NCBI GenBank assembly: GCA_949295265.1
Contig: CASFKR010000013.1
Location: forward strand, 1 to 34,434
Origin: an uncultured Verrucomicrobiota bacterium
Lineage (GTDB): Bacteria; Verrucomicrobiota; Kiritimatiellia; RFP12; UBA3636
DNA: 34,434 bases
Direction of reading: 5' to 3'
This document shows positions 1-7,093 of this stretch, piece after piece; positions within the stretch are counted from its first letter, which is position 1, and each line of letters starts with the position of its first letter. The notes under the pieces are model-generated. The model was not told the DNA's origin. It ran no database searches and saw only the letters and a list, made by a program, of their open reading frames with translations. The position numbers and the translations under genes are program-made.

Positions 1-108
1 CGCAGGGGCAGCCGGTGCGGCAGGTGCCGCCGCCGGGGCGGCAGGCGCTGCCGTCACAGGCTTGATGGTAATCGGCTTAATGGTGATGGGTTTGGGGACG
101 TCAGCCAT
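1..108 (-). CDS. N-terminus of a Pro/Ala-rich protein, cut by the window edge
   Basis: An ATG at 106-108 (minus strand) follows an AGGAGC ribosome-binding site six bases upstream, a good initiation region. The visible 36 codons read MADVPKPITIKPITIKPV and then a run of alternating alanine and proline. The heptad-like KPITIKPITIKP repeat and the Ala/Pro tail look like a flexible linker or low-complexity N-terminal extension. No signal peptide or domain is visible. The gene lies 87 bases downstream of frr on the same strand, with a GC hairpin between them, so it could be the third gene of the pyrH-frr unit or be transcribed separately. I do not recognise it, and the rest of the protein is outside the window. 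Confidence 0.6.
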   Translation of the reverse strand, partial: MADVPKPITIKPITIKPVTAAPAAPAAAPAAPAAPA

Positions 109-131
109 GGAAAGCTCCTGGAGGGGTCATA

Positions 132-155
132 GGGAGACCGGCGGAGCGGTCTCCC
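132..155 (-). terminator. GC hairpin after frr, without a U tract
   Basis: A perfect 9-bp inverted repeat (GGGAGACCG / CGGTCTCCC) with a six-base loop lies between frr and the next gene on the minus strand. No T run follows it, so it is a weak intrinsic terminator at best. It may instead act as a processing or attenuation hairpin. Confidence 0.4.
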
Positions 156-195
156 GGGAACAGTTTGTGAAAGAAAGGGGTGAAAAGAGGCCGGA

Positions 196-753
196 TCAGA
201 CGGCCATGACCTCGGATTCCTTTGCCTTGACGGCCTGGTCAATCTTGGCAATCGCGGCATCGGTGGCCTTCTGAATCTGATCGAGCATCTGATCCCGGTC
301 ATCTTCCGTGACGGCCTTGTCCTTGAAGAGCGCCTTGATCTTGTCGTTGGCGTCGCGGCGGACATTGCGGACGGCGATGCGCGCTTCTTCGCCCATGTGG
401 GAGGCGACCTTGACCATTTCCTTGCGGCGGTCTTCGGAGAGCTCGGGAATCGGGACGCGGATCTTGCGGCCATCGGAAACCGGGGTCACGCCGATGTTGG
501 CGGCGAGGATGGCCTTGCAGATTTCGTTGGCGACGGAGGGGTCGAAGGGCGTGATGGTGATGAGGCGGGGCTCCGGCGTTGCGATGGAGCCGAGTTCGCG
601 GATGCGGGTGGGTGCGCCGTAGTAGACCGCGGTGATGTTCTCAACGAGCGCCGGGGAGGCTTTGCCGGTGCGGACGCCGTCGAGCTGCTGGTTGAGGTTG
701 GCAAGCGCCCCGTCCATGCGGGTCTGCGTCTCTTGAATAAGCGGATGTGCCAT
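196..753 (-). CDS. frr: Ribosome recycling factor
   Basis: Ribosome recycling factor works in the cytoplasm with EF-G to split the post-termination ribosome and free tRNA and mRNA. The product is 185 aa, the usual family length. It shows the expected landmarks: helix I (RMDGALANLNQQLDGVRTG), the ASPALVENI segment near residues 32-40, the YYGAPTRI(R)ELGSI stretch of domain II, and the basic RNVRRDANDKIKAL helix near residue 130. The open frame extends 14 codons further upstream, but MAHPLIQETQ matches the family N-terminus, and a GGAAGGA purine block lies upstream of this ATG. It sits 71 bases after pyrH on the same strand, the classical pyrH-frr order of bacterial translation operons. The rpsB-tsf genes that often precede them are not here. 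Stop codon is TGA. Confidence 0.96.
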   Translation of the reverse strand: MAHPLIQETQTRMDGALANLNQQLDGVRTGKASPALVENITAVYYGAPTRIRELGSIATPEPRLITITPFDPSVANEICKAILAANIGVTPVSDGRKIRVPIPELSEDRRKEMVKVASHMGEEARIAVRNVRRDANDKIKALFKDKAVTEDDRDQMLDQIQKATDAAIAKIDQAVKAKESEVMAV

Positions 754-824
754 AGGGTGTGTGTTCCTTCCGGTTGCGGGGTGCGCCGGGCGCACCGCCG
801 TAGTTGGGATTCGGTTTGAAAGGG

Positions 825-1565
825 TCAGGGCAGGTAGGATTGATCCTCCTGATTGTTCACGAGGGTGCCGACCTGTTCGCCGGCCACGGCGCGCTCGAGC
901 ATGCCTTCCTCGAAGAAGTTGAGGACGAGAATCGGGATTTTATTCTCCTGGCAGAGCGCGAACGCCGCGGAGTCCATGACGCCGATGCCGCGCTCCAGCG
1001 CCTGCCGGTACGTCAGGTGTTCGAGTTTGCGGGCATTGGGGTCCCGCGCGGGATCCGACGTGTAAATGCCGTCGACCTTGGTGGCCTTGATGAGAATGTC
1101 GGCCCCGACTTCGGAGGCGCGGAGCGCCGCGCAGGTGTCCGTCGAGAAATACGGGTTGCCCGTACCGGCGGCGAAGATGATGATGCGCCCTTTTTCCAGG
1201 TGGCGCATGGCGCGCCGGAAAATGAACGGTTCGGCAACGCCGGCCGCCGGGATGGCGGACATCACGCGGACATCCAGCCCGAGCTTTTCAATGGCGTTTT
1301 GAAGGGCGAGCGCGTTGATAATGGTCGCGAGCATGCCCATGTAGTCGCCCGCCGAGCGCCCGATGCCCAGCTTTTCCCCGATGGCACCGCGGAAAATATT
1401 GCCGCCGCCAAGGACGATGCATACGTCCACGCCCATCTTTTTCACGGCTTGGACTTTGGCGGCCATCTTCGCGACAACGTCCGAATCAATGCATTGACCG
1501 GCGGCGCGATTGAGCAGCACTTCGCCGCTCAGTTTCAGAAGAATGCGTTTGTATTTCGGGGCCAT
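825..1565 (-). CDS. pyrH: Uridylate (UMP) kinase
   Basis: PyrH phosphorylates UMP to UDP with ATP in pyrimidine nucleotide synthesis and acts as a cytosolic hexamer of the amino acid kinase fold. The product is 246 aa, close to the family norm. Visible motifs are the N-terminal KRILLKLSGEVL phosphate-binding strand, VCIVLGGGNIFRGA near residue 60, GDYMGMLATIINALALQ, and ILIKATKVDGIYTSDP before the C-terminal region. A 35-codon upstream extension of the frame is rejected, because MAPKYKRILLKLSGE is the conserved start and a sigma-70-like promoter lies inside the extension. There is no Shine-Dalgarno sequence; the leader before the ATG is pyrimidine-rich. The gene is followed by frr. Confidence 0.96.
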   Translation of the reverse strand: MAPKYKRILLKLSGEVLLNRAAGQCIDSDVVAKMAAKVQAVKKMGVDVCIVLGGGNIFRGAIGEKLGIGRSAGDYMGMLATIINALALQNAIEKLGLDVRVMSAIPAAGVAEPFIFRRAMRHLEKGRIIIFAAGTGNPYFSTDTCAALRASEVGADILIKATKVDGIYTSDPARDPNARKLEHLTYRQALERGIGVMDSAAFALCQENKIPILVLNFFEEGMLERAVAGEQVGTLVNNQEDQSYLP

Positions 1566-1604
1566 ACAGAAGGGGGTGCGGCAGTTTTCGCTCGCGACAA
1601 TGTC

Positions 1605-1633
1605 ATTTAAGCAAAACTGCCGGGTAAAAGCAA
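1605..1633 (-). promoter_or_regulatory. Sigma-70-like promoter for pyrH-frr
   Basis: Read on the minus strand there is a -35 TTGCTT (1628-1633), a 17-base spacer and a -10 TTAAAT (1605-1610). Transcription would begin near 1598, about 33 bases before the pyrH ATG. The left end of repeat copy A (1646) lies only 13 bases upstream of the -35 box. The call rests on sequence match alone. Confidence 0.5.
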
Positions 1634-1645
1634 TGAAAAACAACA

Positions 1646-1851
1646 GGCTTGTCCCGGATTTTTGAGCCACACGGAGGAAGGTTGTGAAACTCAGCCTCGC
1701 GATGAGTTAATTGAGCCACACGGAGGGGCGGAGCCCCCTTCTGAAGTCTCCACTAACGTTCCGACCAAGGTGTCAAATAAGGACTTTTTCTCGGCGGCAG
1801 AGCCGCTCAAGAAATCTGGATCAATTATCCCGAAAACAACGGGATAAGCCT
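1646..1851. mobile_element. MITE-like element, copy A (internally deleted)
   Basis: This is about 206 bp bounded by GGCTTGTCCCGG on the left and CGGGATAAGCCT on the right, the same termini as copy B (8714-9031) in opposite orientation. It shares with B the segment around TCCACTAACGTTCCGACC and the next 45 bases almost unchanged. It lacks about 130 bases of B between the GGCGGCAGAGCCG block and the right terminal hairpin. TGAGCCACACGGAG occurs twice inside it (about 1662 and 1712). Flanks are GAAAAACAAC on the left and GAAAAAAAAAAACAAC on the right, which could be a target duplication altered by A-tract slippage; this is not certain. No transposase is encoded. Confidence 0.75.
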
Positions 1852-2260
1852 GAAAAAAAAAAACAACGGGAAATCCGCCCCGGAATGCTTTTTTGTCCGC
1901 GCTTCCGTCCGGGGGTGCCGGAATCGCGTTGAAGGGCATCTGCAGAAAAGGCAGAACGCCCCCGCATCTCTCCGGAAACTCTTTGAGGAAGAGGAGGGCC
2001 GCTATGCGGCTGAAGCGTGCCGACATTTTCCATGGACGGCGTCATAAGCATGGCCGGTACGGTAAACGATAACCCCACGTCCCCCATACAGTGACATGGT
2101 TACAGACGGACGGGAATTCCGGCTGCCATATCGAATGATCTCCCGAGGTAAACGGAAAATTCTGCTTGTCGAATCGTACGGAAGCCGGCGAGGTCTTCTT
2201 GTGCCAGTTTCCGGAGTCTTTTCCCTTGGCCCGAAAATGTGTTCATCAGCCGGGTTGAAG
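1852..2260. other. Gene-free stretch between the pyrH and PEGA loci
   Basis: About 400 bases with several open frames on both strands, none with a recognisable protein, a convincing ribosome-binding site or coding-like composition. Apart from A-rich runs at both ends I see no repeat, RNA gene or promoter that I can support. Confidence 0.4.
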
Positions 2261-2302
2261 AAAAAAAAAAAAGGCCGCCCCGGCTGTGCATGGCGGGGCG
2301 GC
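2261..2302 (-). terminator. Strong intrinsic terminator after the PEGA gene
   Basis: On the minus strand a 9-bp perfect stem (GCCGCCCCG / CGGGGCGGC, 2294-2302 with 2274-2282) closes an 11-base loop. A run of 12 T residues (2261-2272) follows. It lies 28 bases past the stop codon of the PEGA gene and closes the exonuclease-FHA-PEGA gene group. Confidence 0.85.
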
Positions 2303-2329
2303 GGCTTCGGAGAGGCGATGGACAAGGGG

Positions 2330-3703
2330 TCAGCGGCGCGTTTCGGGTGCAGGCGCTTGCGCGTCCGTCCGGATCAGCTCCACGCGCGTGATATCCCGCT
2401 GCGGAATGGAGCGGATCAGCCCCGGAGAGGTTTCAATCCGGTAAAATTCCGCCGTCTTTTCGATGTACACGCCACGGTAGACGTCTTTGCGGGTGTGCAC
2501 GATGACGTCCGGAATGAATTTGCGCTCCAGCGTGACCGTGCCCAGCGAGAGTTCCTGGTTGCGCGTAATTTCAATGGATTTGACCGATTCGCCGTAGCCG
2601 GGACGCGTAAAGGTGATGGTATGCGGTCCCTGCAGGACATCCGGAATCAGGAGCGGCTCCGAAACCGTGTCGGAGCTTTCATCGGCCGCAACGGTTTTGC
2701 CCGCCGCTTTGCCGTCGATGAGGATGGTGACCCCGGCCGGAGCCGTGGAGACGCGGATGGAGCCGACGTTGGCCGCCAGCTTGAATTCCTCGGTCACCTG
2801 CTGGTCGATCTTGACGGTCACATTGCGCGCCATCGAGTCGTAGCCCGCCATGTCTACGCGGACGCGATATTCTCCGGCGGCGATTTCCTGCAGTTCCAGC
2901 GGCGAATTGCCCTTGAAGACGTTGTCCACATAGACGCGCGCCCCGGCGGGAATCGTGACGACGGTCAGCGAAGAGGGCAGTGCCTCCAGCGGAGCATGGA
3001 GCGCAAGCGTGTCTCCGGCGGCCACGCGCATCTGGCTCGTGAATTTCCTGTAGCCCGGCGCCGAAATCTCAATGGAGGCTTCGCCTTCCGGGATGTCCGA
3101 GAGCGTGACGGGCGTCGTGCCGCGCGGGAAGCCGTTGACGGAGACGGAGGCGCCCGTGGGCTCGGAGGTCACGGAGACCGCAGCCGTGGAGGAGACGAGT
3201 GCCACGTCGAGCTGCGCGGGCGTGCCCGCCGTCAACTGCAGTTCGCTCTGCTGGTCGCGGTAGCCGTTGAGGCGGAATGAGAACGTGTGTCGTCCGGGCG
3301 CCTCTTCGGGCAGCAGCAGGGGCGTCACGCCCAGCGTGATGCCGTTGCGCTGAACGGTGGCGCCGGCCGGGCGTGAGAGCAGGAGAACCGGCGCGGACGG
3401 CGCCGGCAGCTTGACGTTGAGTTCGTTGTTGGCTGCGGGGTCGACCGTGAATTCCGCAAACGTGGCGGGCGAGCCTTCCGGCGCAAAGCGGATGATGTGC
3501 GGACCGGGTTCCAGCCAGACTGTGGCCGGAGCCTGACCGCTCTGCGTGCCGTCGATGGTGAAAGGCGCGCCTTCAATCGAGGCGGAGAGCGCAACCGGGA
3601 GTTTCTGCGGTTGCGCGGCCGGTTCCCGCGCAACCGCGGGAGCCGCGAGCAGGAGCGCCAGCGCGGCGAAGGTGCCCGGCAGAGAAGAAAAAAGCGTTTT
3701 CAT
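2330..3703 (-). CDS. Secreted PEGA-repeat protein
   Basis: The product is 457 aa and begins with a signal peptide (MKTLFSSLPGTFAALALLLA, cleavage likely near APAVA). The rest is four to five PEGA-type beta repeats of about 70 residues each. Each carries the pattern of a hydrophobic strand, PxGAxVxVNG, a short G-T-P-L loop, xxGxHxxxxxxxGY and a final strand. Examples are SVTSEPTGASVSVNGFPRG, VVTIPAGARVYVDNVFKG and VSTAPAGVTILIDGKAAG. The C-terminal 70 residues (from about RKFIPDVIVHTRKDVY) look like a small separate beta domain. PEGA repeats are common in cell-surface and periplasmic proteins and probably bind other envelope components; the ligand here is unknown. A start five codons upstream is possible, but MKT gives a more normal signal peptide. 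It follows the FHA gene by 60 bases, suggesting one transcript. Confidence 0.85.
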   Translation of the reverse strand: MKTLFSSLPGTFAALALLLAAPAVAREPAAQPQKLPVALSASIEGAPFTIDGTQSGQAPATVWLEPGPHIIRFAPEGSPATFAEFTVDPAANNELNVKLPAPSAPVLLLSRPAGATVQRNGITLGVTPLLLPEEAPGRHTFSFRLNGYRDQQSELQLTAGTPAQLDVALVSSTAAVSVTSEPTGASVSVNGFPRGTTPVTLSDIPEGEASIEISAPGYRKFTSQMRVAAGDTLALHAPLEALPSSLTVVTIPAGARVYVDNVFKGNSPLELQEIAAGEYRVRVDMAGYDSMARNVTVKIDQQVTEEFKLAANVGSIRVSTAPAGVTILIDGKAAGKTVAADESSDTVSEPLLIPDVLQGPHTITFTRPGYGESVKSIEITRNQELSLGTVTLERKFIPDVIVHTRKDVYRGVYIEKTAEFYRIETSPGLIRSIPQRDITRVELIRTDAQAPAPETRR

Positions 3704-3763
3704 GGGAGAAAAGAGCATCGGAAAGGGGTGATACTTCCAAGGCGGGGACGGACGGCATCCGGG

Positions 3764-5182
3764 CTAGCGGCGGAGGCGGGATTCGACATCGAGCAGCCGC
3801 TTTTCGGCGGCGCGATAGCGGTCATCGGCGCGGTCGGGGATGTATTCGAGGAGCGTCCGGAGCGCCTCCTGCGCCGCCAGCCAGTCGCGCGTATTCGTGC
3901 CGTGGTCGGCCTGCCAGTTGAGGTCGTCGAGAATCTCGTTGAGCAGGTTCATCGCCTTTTCGCGTCCGTCAACCGCCAGATCGTACGCCTCGGGTTTGGG
4001 TTCGAGCGAATCGAGGTACGAGAGGCAGGATTCGTAGGCGCGGATGGCGTTGAAGAGATTGGCGCGGCTGATGTCGCGCTCCGCAAAGAAGCGGTCGGCA
4101 TTTTCGAGGGCTTCGTTGGCGCGCAGGATGAGCTGTTCGCGGCTCATGGCAAAGGCCCAGAGTCCGAGTTCGTTGCGCCCGAAGGTTTCCAGTTCTTCGC
4201 GGAGCGTCCGGAGGGCGTTGGGGCCAAGGTGGTTGCGCACTTCCACGGTTGCGGCGTGCCCGCCGAGGCAGGCGGAGATGCGGCTCGCATTCCACGTGTT
4301 TTCGCGGGGCAGACCCTCGTAGAGCGGCTCGAGCGTCGTGAAAGCCGCCAGTTCAAACTTGCGCGTCAGGTCGCGGCGGCTTTCCGGCTTGAGGACCGCC
4401 GATTTGCGCACGCGGCGGCTTGCACCCAAATCGTCAATGGAGACGGTCAGCGTTCCATCTTCCGCGAGGTCCATCTGGTAGCGGAAAATATTGTCGACGG
4501 AGGCCTCGGTCTTGACGTACGAGAACGCCAGCGGCATGGGCTCCGGCAGCGGGACCATCTGCGGTTCCGCGGGGGCGTCCTTGCTGAGCAGGATGCGCGC
4601 GATGCCCGCAATGAGCACGAGCACGGCGCACCCGATGGCGATGTTGACGGCCAGGGTGCGCAGATTCTTGACGGGGCGCTGCTGGGCGGGGGCGCCCGCC
4701 TCTTCGGTGCCGCGGAAGCCCAGGTCGATGGCGCCCGGCTGCTGGGGCGGAGCCGATGCGGTCCCCGCCGATGCGGGGGCGTCTGCCGCAGGCGCGGTGT
4801 TCACCGCGGCGCCGGCGGAAAACGCCGGGGCGACCGTCGGCCCCGGCGTCGGGTCCGGCGCCGACATCGGCAGGTTGTCGAACGAGCCGTCCGGATGGGA
4901 GAGGCGCAGCTCCGTGTGGCCGATGGCGATGAGGTCGCCCGGTTGCAGAGGGGTGTCGCCTTCAATGAGTTTGCCGTTCACATACGAGCCGTTGACCGTT
5001 GCCAGGTCGGCGATGTGAAGCGAGCCGTCTACGGTGAAGACCCGGCAATGCTGCCGCGAGAGCGTTTCATCCGAGATGGCGATGTCGTTGCGATGCGACC
5101 GGCCCAGCGAGGCGCCAGCCTCCGGGAGGTCGAATTCCTTACCCTTGTCAGGGCCTTTTTCAACGCGGATTTTGTAGTTCAT
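3764..5182 (-). CDS. FHA-domain single-pass membrane protein
   Basis: The product is 472 aa. Residues 1-95 are a forkhead-associated (phosphothreonine-binding) domain with its signature residues: GRS at 27-29, SRQHC at 42-46 and NGSYVNG at 64-70. A Pro/Ala-rich linker (about 100-170) leads to one transmembrane helix (about 177-198, LAVNIAIGCAVLVLIAGIA). A 270-residue C-terminal domain of unknown fold follows. Its last part is strongly helical and tetratricopeptide-like in look (ALENADRFFAERDISRANLFNAI, REKAMNLLNEILDDLNW). With no signal peptide, the FHA domain is expected in the cytoplasm and the C-terminal domain in the periplasm. The protein could therefore link a cytoplasmic Thr-kinase signal to the envelope. 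No Ser/Thr kinase gene is in the window. No Shine-Dalgarno; the leader is pyrimidine-rich (TCCTCCTTCC). Confidence 0.85.
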   Translation of the reverse strand: MNYKIRVEKGPDKGKEFDLPEAGASLGRSHRNDIAISDETLSRQHCRVFTVDGSLHIADLATVNGSYVNGKLIEGDTPLQPGDLIAIGHTELRLSHPDGSFDNLPMSAPDPTPGPTVAPAFSAGAAVNTAPAADAPASAGTASAPPQQPGAIDLGFRGTEEAGAPAQQRPVKNLRTLAVNIAIGCAVLVLIAGIARILLSKDAPAEPQMVPLPEPMPLAFSYVKTEASVDNIFRYQMDLAEDGTLTVSIDDLGASRRVRKSAVLKPESRRDLTRKFELAAFTTLEPLYEGLPRENTWNASRISACLGGHAATVEVRNHLGPNALRTLREELETFGRNELGLWAFAMSREQLILRANEALENADRFFAERDISRANLFNAIRAYESCLSYLDSLEPKPEAYDLAVDGREKAMNLLNEILDDLNWQADHGTNTRDWLAAQEALRTLLEYIPDRADDRYRAAEKRLLDVESRLRR

Positions 5183-5254
5183 GGAAGGAGGACAAAAATA
5201 GGGAAGGTTCAGCGGCGCAGACGAAGGTGCGTCTGCACGGCGGGCGGAACCGTG

Positions 5255-6067
5255 TCAGAGTTTGGCGGGACCGGAGGTGGGGGTGACGGGCGGAGGCGTC
5301 GGCCAGTCGCCTGCGAGGATGCGGCGCGCGACGGCTTTTGTGTCGAGGGGAAAATCGCCGCGGATCATCCATTTGAGGTAGTTGGGGTCTTCGCGAAGGA
5401 CATCGCGGAGGCGCTGCCCTTTTTTGCGGCCGAAATTCACCGTGATTTCGCCATCCAGCCAGCGGAAGCGCCCCTCGCGGTCCAGATTGAACGGATCGCG
5501 TGGATTGAGCCACGCGTCGAGCGTATCGGGGTCGGTGGGTAAATCCGGGTATTTCCGGAACTGCGCCTGAAAGACGCGCAACGCCGCCTTCGCATCGGCT
5601 TCGGCGCCATGCGCATCTTCGAGTTCTTCGCCGCAGTAGAAGCGCATTGCGGCGGCCAGATCGCGCGGCTCGCGCCGGTGGTAAACGCGCAGGGCGTCGA
5701 ACTGGCGGCGTCCCGACACGTTAAAGTGCATGCCCACGCGGTTGAATTCCTCTTCGAGGAGCGGCACATCGAGGTGCCCGATGCCGAAGCCGCCAAGGTC
5801 GCAGCCCCGGAAAAACGCAAAAATCTCCTCCGCTTTCTGCTGGAAGGTCGGCGCATCCTTTACGAGGTCGTCCGTGATGCCGTGAATGGCGATGGTTTCC
5901 AGCGGAATCGGAATCGTGGGATTGAGGAGCCAGGTGCGGGAAAAACGCCGTCCGTCCGTGTGCAGCCGGATGGCGGAGAGCTCGATGATCCGGTCCGTCC
6001 GCGGGTTGAGGCCCGTGGATTCCAGGTCGAAGAAGACAAGCGGTTTATCAAGGCGGAGAAAGGTCAT
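5255..6067 (-). CDS. DEDDh 3'-5' exonuclease with ExoX-like C-terminal module
   Basis: The product is 270 aa. The first 170 residues carry the DnaQ/ExoX-type exonuclease motifs: ExoI FFDLESTG (D14, E16), ExoII GFGIGHLDVPLL (D100) and ExoIII HGAEADAKA (H153, D158). These are the four acidic residues and histidine of a two-metal DEDDh nuclease. Residues 207-243 (EITVNFGRKKGQ..., LKWMIRGDFP) match the small C-terminal module found on ExoX-like proteins, which separates it from plain DnaQ epsilon. Likely substrates are DNA ends or single-stranded DNA in repair, though RNA oligomers cannot be excluded. It is 72 bases upstream of the FHA gene on the same strand. The start has only a weak TAAGAG purine block. 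The upstream region is repeat-rich and gene-free. Confidence 0.9.
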   Translation of the reverse strand: MTFLRLDKPLVFFDLESTGLNPRTDRIIELSAIRLHTDGRRFSRTWLLNPTIPIPLETIAIHGITDDLVKDAPTFQQKAEEIFAFFRGCDLGGFGIGHLDVPLLEEEFNRVGMHFNVSGRRQFDALRVYHRREPRDLAAAMRFYCGEELEDAHGAEADAKAALRVFQAQFRKYPDLPTDPDTLDAWLNPRDPFNLDREGRFRWLDGEITVNFGRKKGQRLRDVLREDPNYLKWMIRGDFPLDTKAVARRILAGDWPTPPPVTPTSGPAKL

Positions 6068-6119
6068 GCTCTTATCGTATCATAAGTCGCCCCCATAATA
6101 AAAGATAAACTGATTTTCC

Positions 6120-6149
6120 GCGAAAACAGGCTTTCAGCCTCCTTTTCGC
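6120..6149. repeat. Two-step hairpin upstream of the exonuclease gene
   Basis: GCGAAAA and TTTTCGC form a 7-bp outer stem around an inner 5-bp stem AGGCT-TTC-AGCCT, separated by a small internal loop. It lies 53 bases upstream of the exonuclease ATG. It could be a terminator relic or an operator-like palindrome. No function is assigned. Confidence 0.4.
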
Positions 6150-6234
6150 CTCCCGCTGTATCCCTCTCCGCAGGGCGGGCATCTGCTCCGCAGATTCTGC
6201 CGGCCGACTTCTCAAGCGGTGTTGGTACCGCCAA

Positions 6235-6261
6235 ATCGGAGGAATCGAATTCATCGGAGAG
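6235..6261. repeat. 9-bp tandem repeat, class ATCGGANNN, 3 units
   Basis: Three consecutive 9-base units begin with ATCG: ATCGGAGGA, ATCGAATTC, ATCGGAGAG. The same class recurs at 6339-6374 and 17258-17284, and in reverse at 6858-6884. Confidence 0.65.
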
Positions 6262-6313
6262 GGGGCAGGTGTGGCAGTGAGGTGGCAGGGAAGCGCGGGT
6301 TTCATTCAGCGCA

Positions 6314-6333
6314 GTCAGGACGTACAGGACGGG
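6314..6333. repeat. 9-bp tandem repeat, class GTCCTGTNC, reverse orientation
   Basis: The plus strand reads GTCAGGACGTACAGGACGGG, the reverse complement of the GTCCTGTAC-type units seen at 6771-6815. It abuts the ATCGGA-class block that starts at 6339. Confidence 0.55.
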
Positions 6334-6338
6334 ACAAG

Positions 6339-6374
6339 ATCGGAATCATCGGAGTTATCGGAATTATCGGAGAG
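6339..6374. repeat. 9-bp tandem repeat, class ATCGGANNN, 4 units
   Basis: Four exact-period units: ATCGGAATC, ATCGGAGTT, ATCGGAATT, ATCGGAGAG. The first six bases are invariant and the last three vary, so the array is under a period-9 pattern that stays in frame if read as codons. No start codon or ribosome-binding site accompanies it. Confidence 0.8.
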
Positions 6375-6694
6375 CAAAGCCGCAGGAATCGGCGGCAACT
6401 CAGGCGGCGGATTACCGCACTCCGCCGCTTCGCTTGCAGACAATACTGCGCGCTCCGGGGGCGGCGATGAACCACCGTCTGTGATAGCCCGTCGCGCGCT
6501 GTTATATGGCCCATCCTGCCTCAGGATATGCTGGTGCCTATCCCGGGGGCGGCTTTTTCAACCGACAGATTGTCGGTGCCCCTGAGGTAGCATGATTCGC
6601 CCCTTAGAGGGTCGTGGTGGCGGCTTCGCGCCGCACTGGTGCGTTGGCAGCATCGTGGCAGAGCGGCGGCACTTTTGTTTAGCAGGCTTCGCCG

Positions 6695-6721
6695 CTATCT
6701 GGGGCTACTGGGGCCTCTGGG
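6695..6721. repeat. 9-bp tandem repeat, class CTACTGGGG, 3 units
   Basis: Units are CTATCTGGG, GCTACTGGG and GCCTCTGGG. The same class appears at 25021-25056, where it is again followed by GCTGCGCTGGC-like sequence and then a GTCCTGTNC block. Confidence 0.6.
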
Positions 6722-6770
6722 AGTGGGGCGGCTGACTCCGCTGCGCTGGCAAAGCGCGGGGTAGCGGGCT

Positions 6771-6815
6771 GTCCTGTACGTCGTGTTCGTCCTGTACGTC
6801 CTGTTCGTCCTGTTT
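6771..6815. repeat. 9-bp tandem repeat, class GTCCTGTNC, 5 units
   Basis: Five consecutive units: GTCCTGTAC, GTCGTGTTC, GTCCTGTAC, GTCCTGTTC, GTCCTGTTT. The period is exactly nine. The same unit order (GTCGTGTTC then GTCCTGTAC) is seen at 25093-25110. Confidence 0.85.
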
Positions 6816-6857
6816 CCGGCTCGCTGCGCGGCTTCGCTATGCTGGCTCCGCTCCGAC

Positions 6858-6884
6858 ATTTCCGATTCCTCCGGTGATTCCGAT
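6858..6884. repeat. 9-bp tandem repeat, ATCGGA class in reverse
   Basis: The plus strand reads ATTTCCGAT, TCCTCCGGT, GATTCCGAT. Its reverse complement gives ATCGGAATC, ACCGGAGGA, ATCGGAAAT, matching the ATCGGANNN class. Confidence 0.55.
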
Positions 6885-6899
6885 TATGGCGTCAGCTGT

Positions 6900-6978
6900 A
6901 ACACCTTCAGGCCGGAACGCAGTGGAGACTAAAACGGGGCACCGCCCCTCCGTGCGGAGTAAAAATCCGGGATAAACC
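6900..6978. mobile_element. Decayed MITE-like element, copy D
   Basis: The plus strand shares AACACCTT..GG.CGGAACG..AGTGGAGAC with copy B (GACACCTTGGTCGGAACGTTAGTGGAGAC). It then shares GGGGC..CCGCCCCTCCGTG with copy A, and ends in AAAATCCGGGATAAACC like the element terminus. The piece between the two internal TGAGCCACACGGAG repeats is missing, as if lost by recombination between them. The other half of the element is absent. Confidence 0.6.
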
Positions 6979-7093
6979 GGGGGCGGAAAAAGGGAAGCCG
7001 TGCGGCAGGCAGGTATGGTAGACTCAGGGCATCGCGCGGCGGACGTCCCGTGGGGGATGGTGCGGCGCGGGTCTTTCCCGAGGAGGTTTTGCC

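Larger units (their letters stand above)
6068..7093. other. 1-kb repeat-rich intergenic region
   Basis: This stretch separates the divergently oriented exonuclease gene and dapF. I find no supportable gene. It holds a hairpin (6120-6149), six blocks of 9-bp tandem repeats (6235-6261, 6314-6333, 6339-6374, 6695-6721, 6771-6815, 6858-6884) and a decayed copy of the MITE-like element (6900-6978). Short palindromic GC motifs such as GCGGCTTCGCCGC-type sequences are scattered between them. A dapF promoter should lie near the right end, but I cannot point to one. Confidence 0.6.

Noticed and set aside
1691..2026. A 111-codon minus-strand frame
   Set aside because: Half lies inside element copy A, the rest is A/T runs and low-complexity; no start signal.
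6219..6585. Two open frames of about 80-100 codons
   Set aside because: They read through the 9-bp tandem repeats and have no ribosome-binding site or known domain.
6235..6884. The nonamer blocks as a CRISPR array
   Set aside because: Units are only nine bases, contiguous, with no spacers of constant length, and no cas gene is present.
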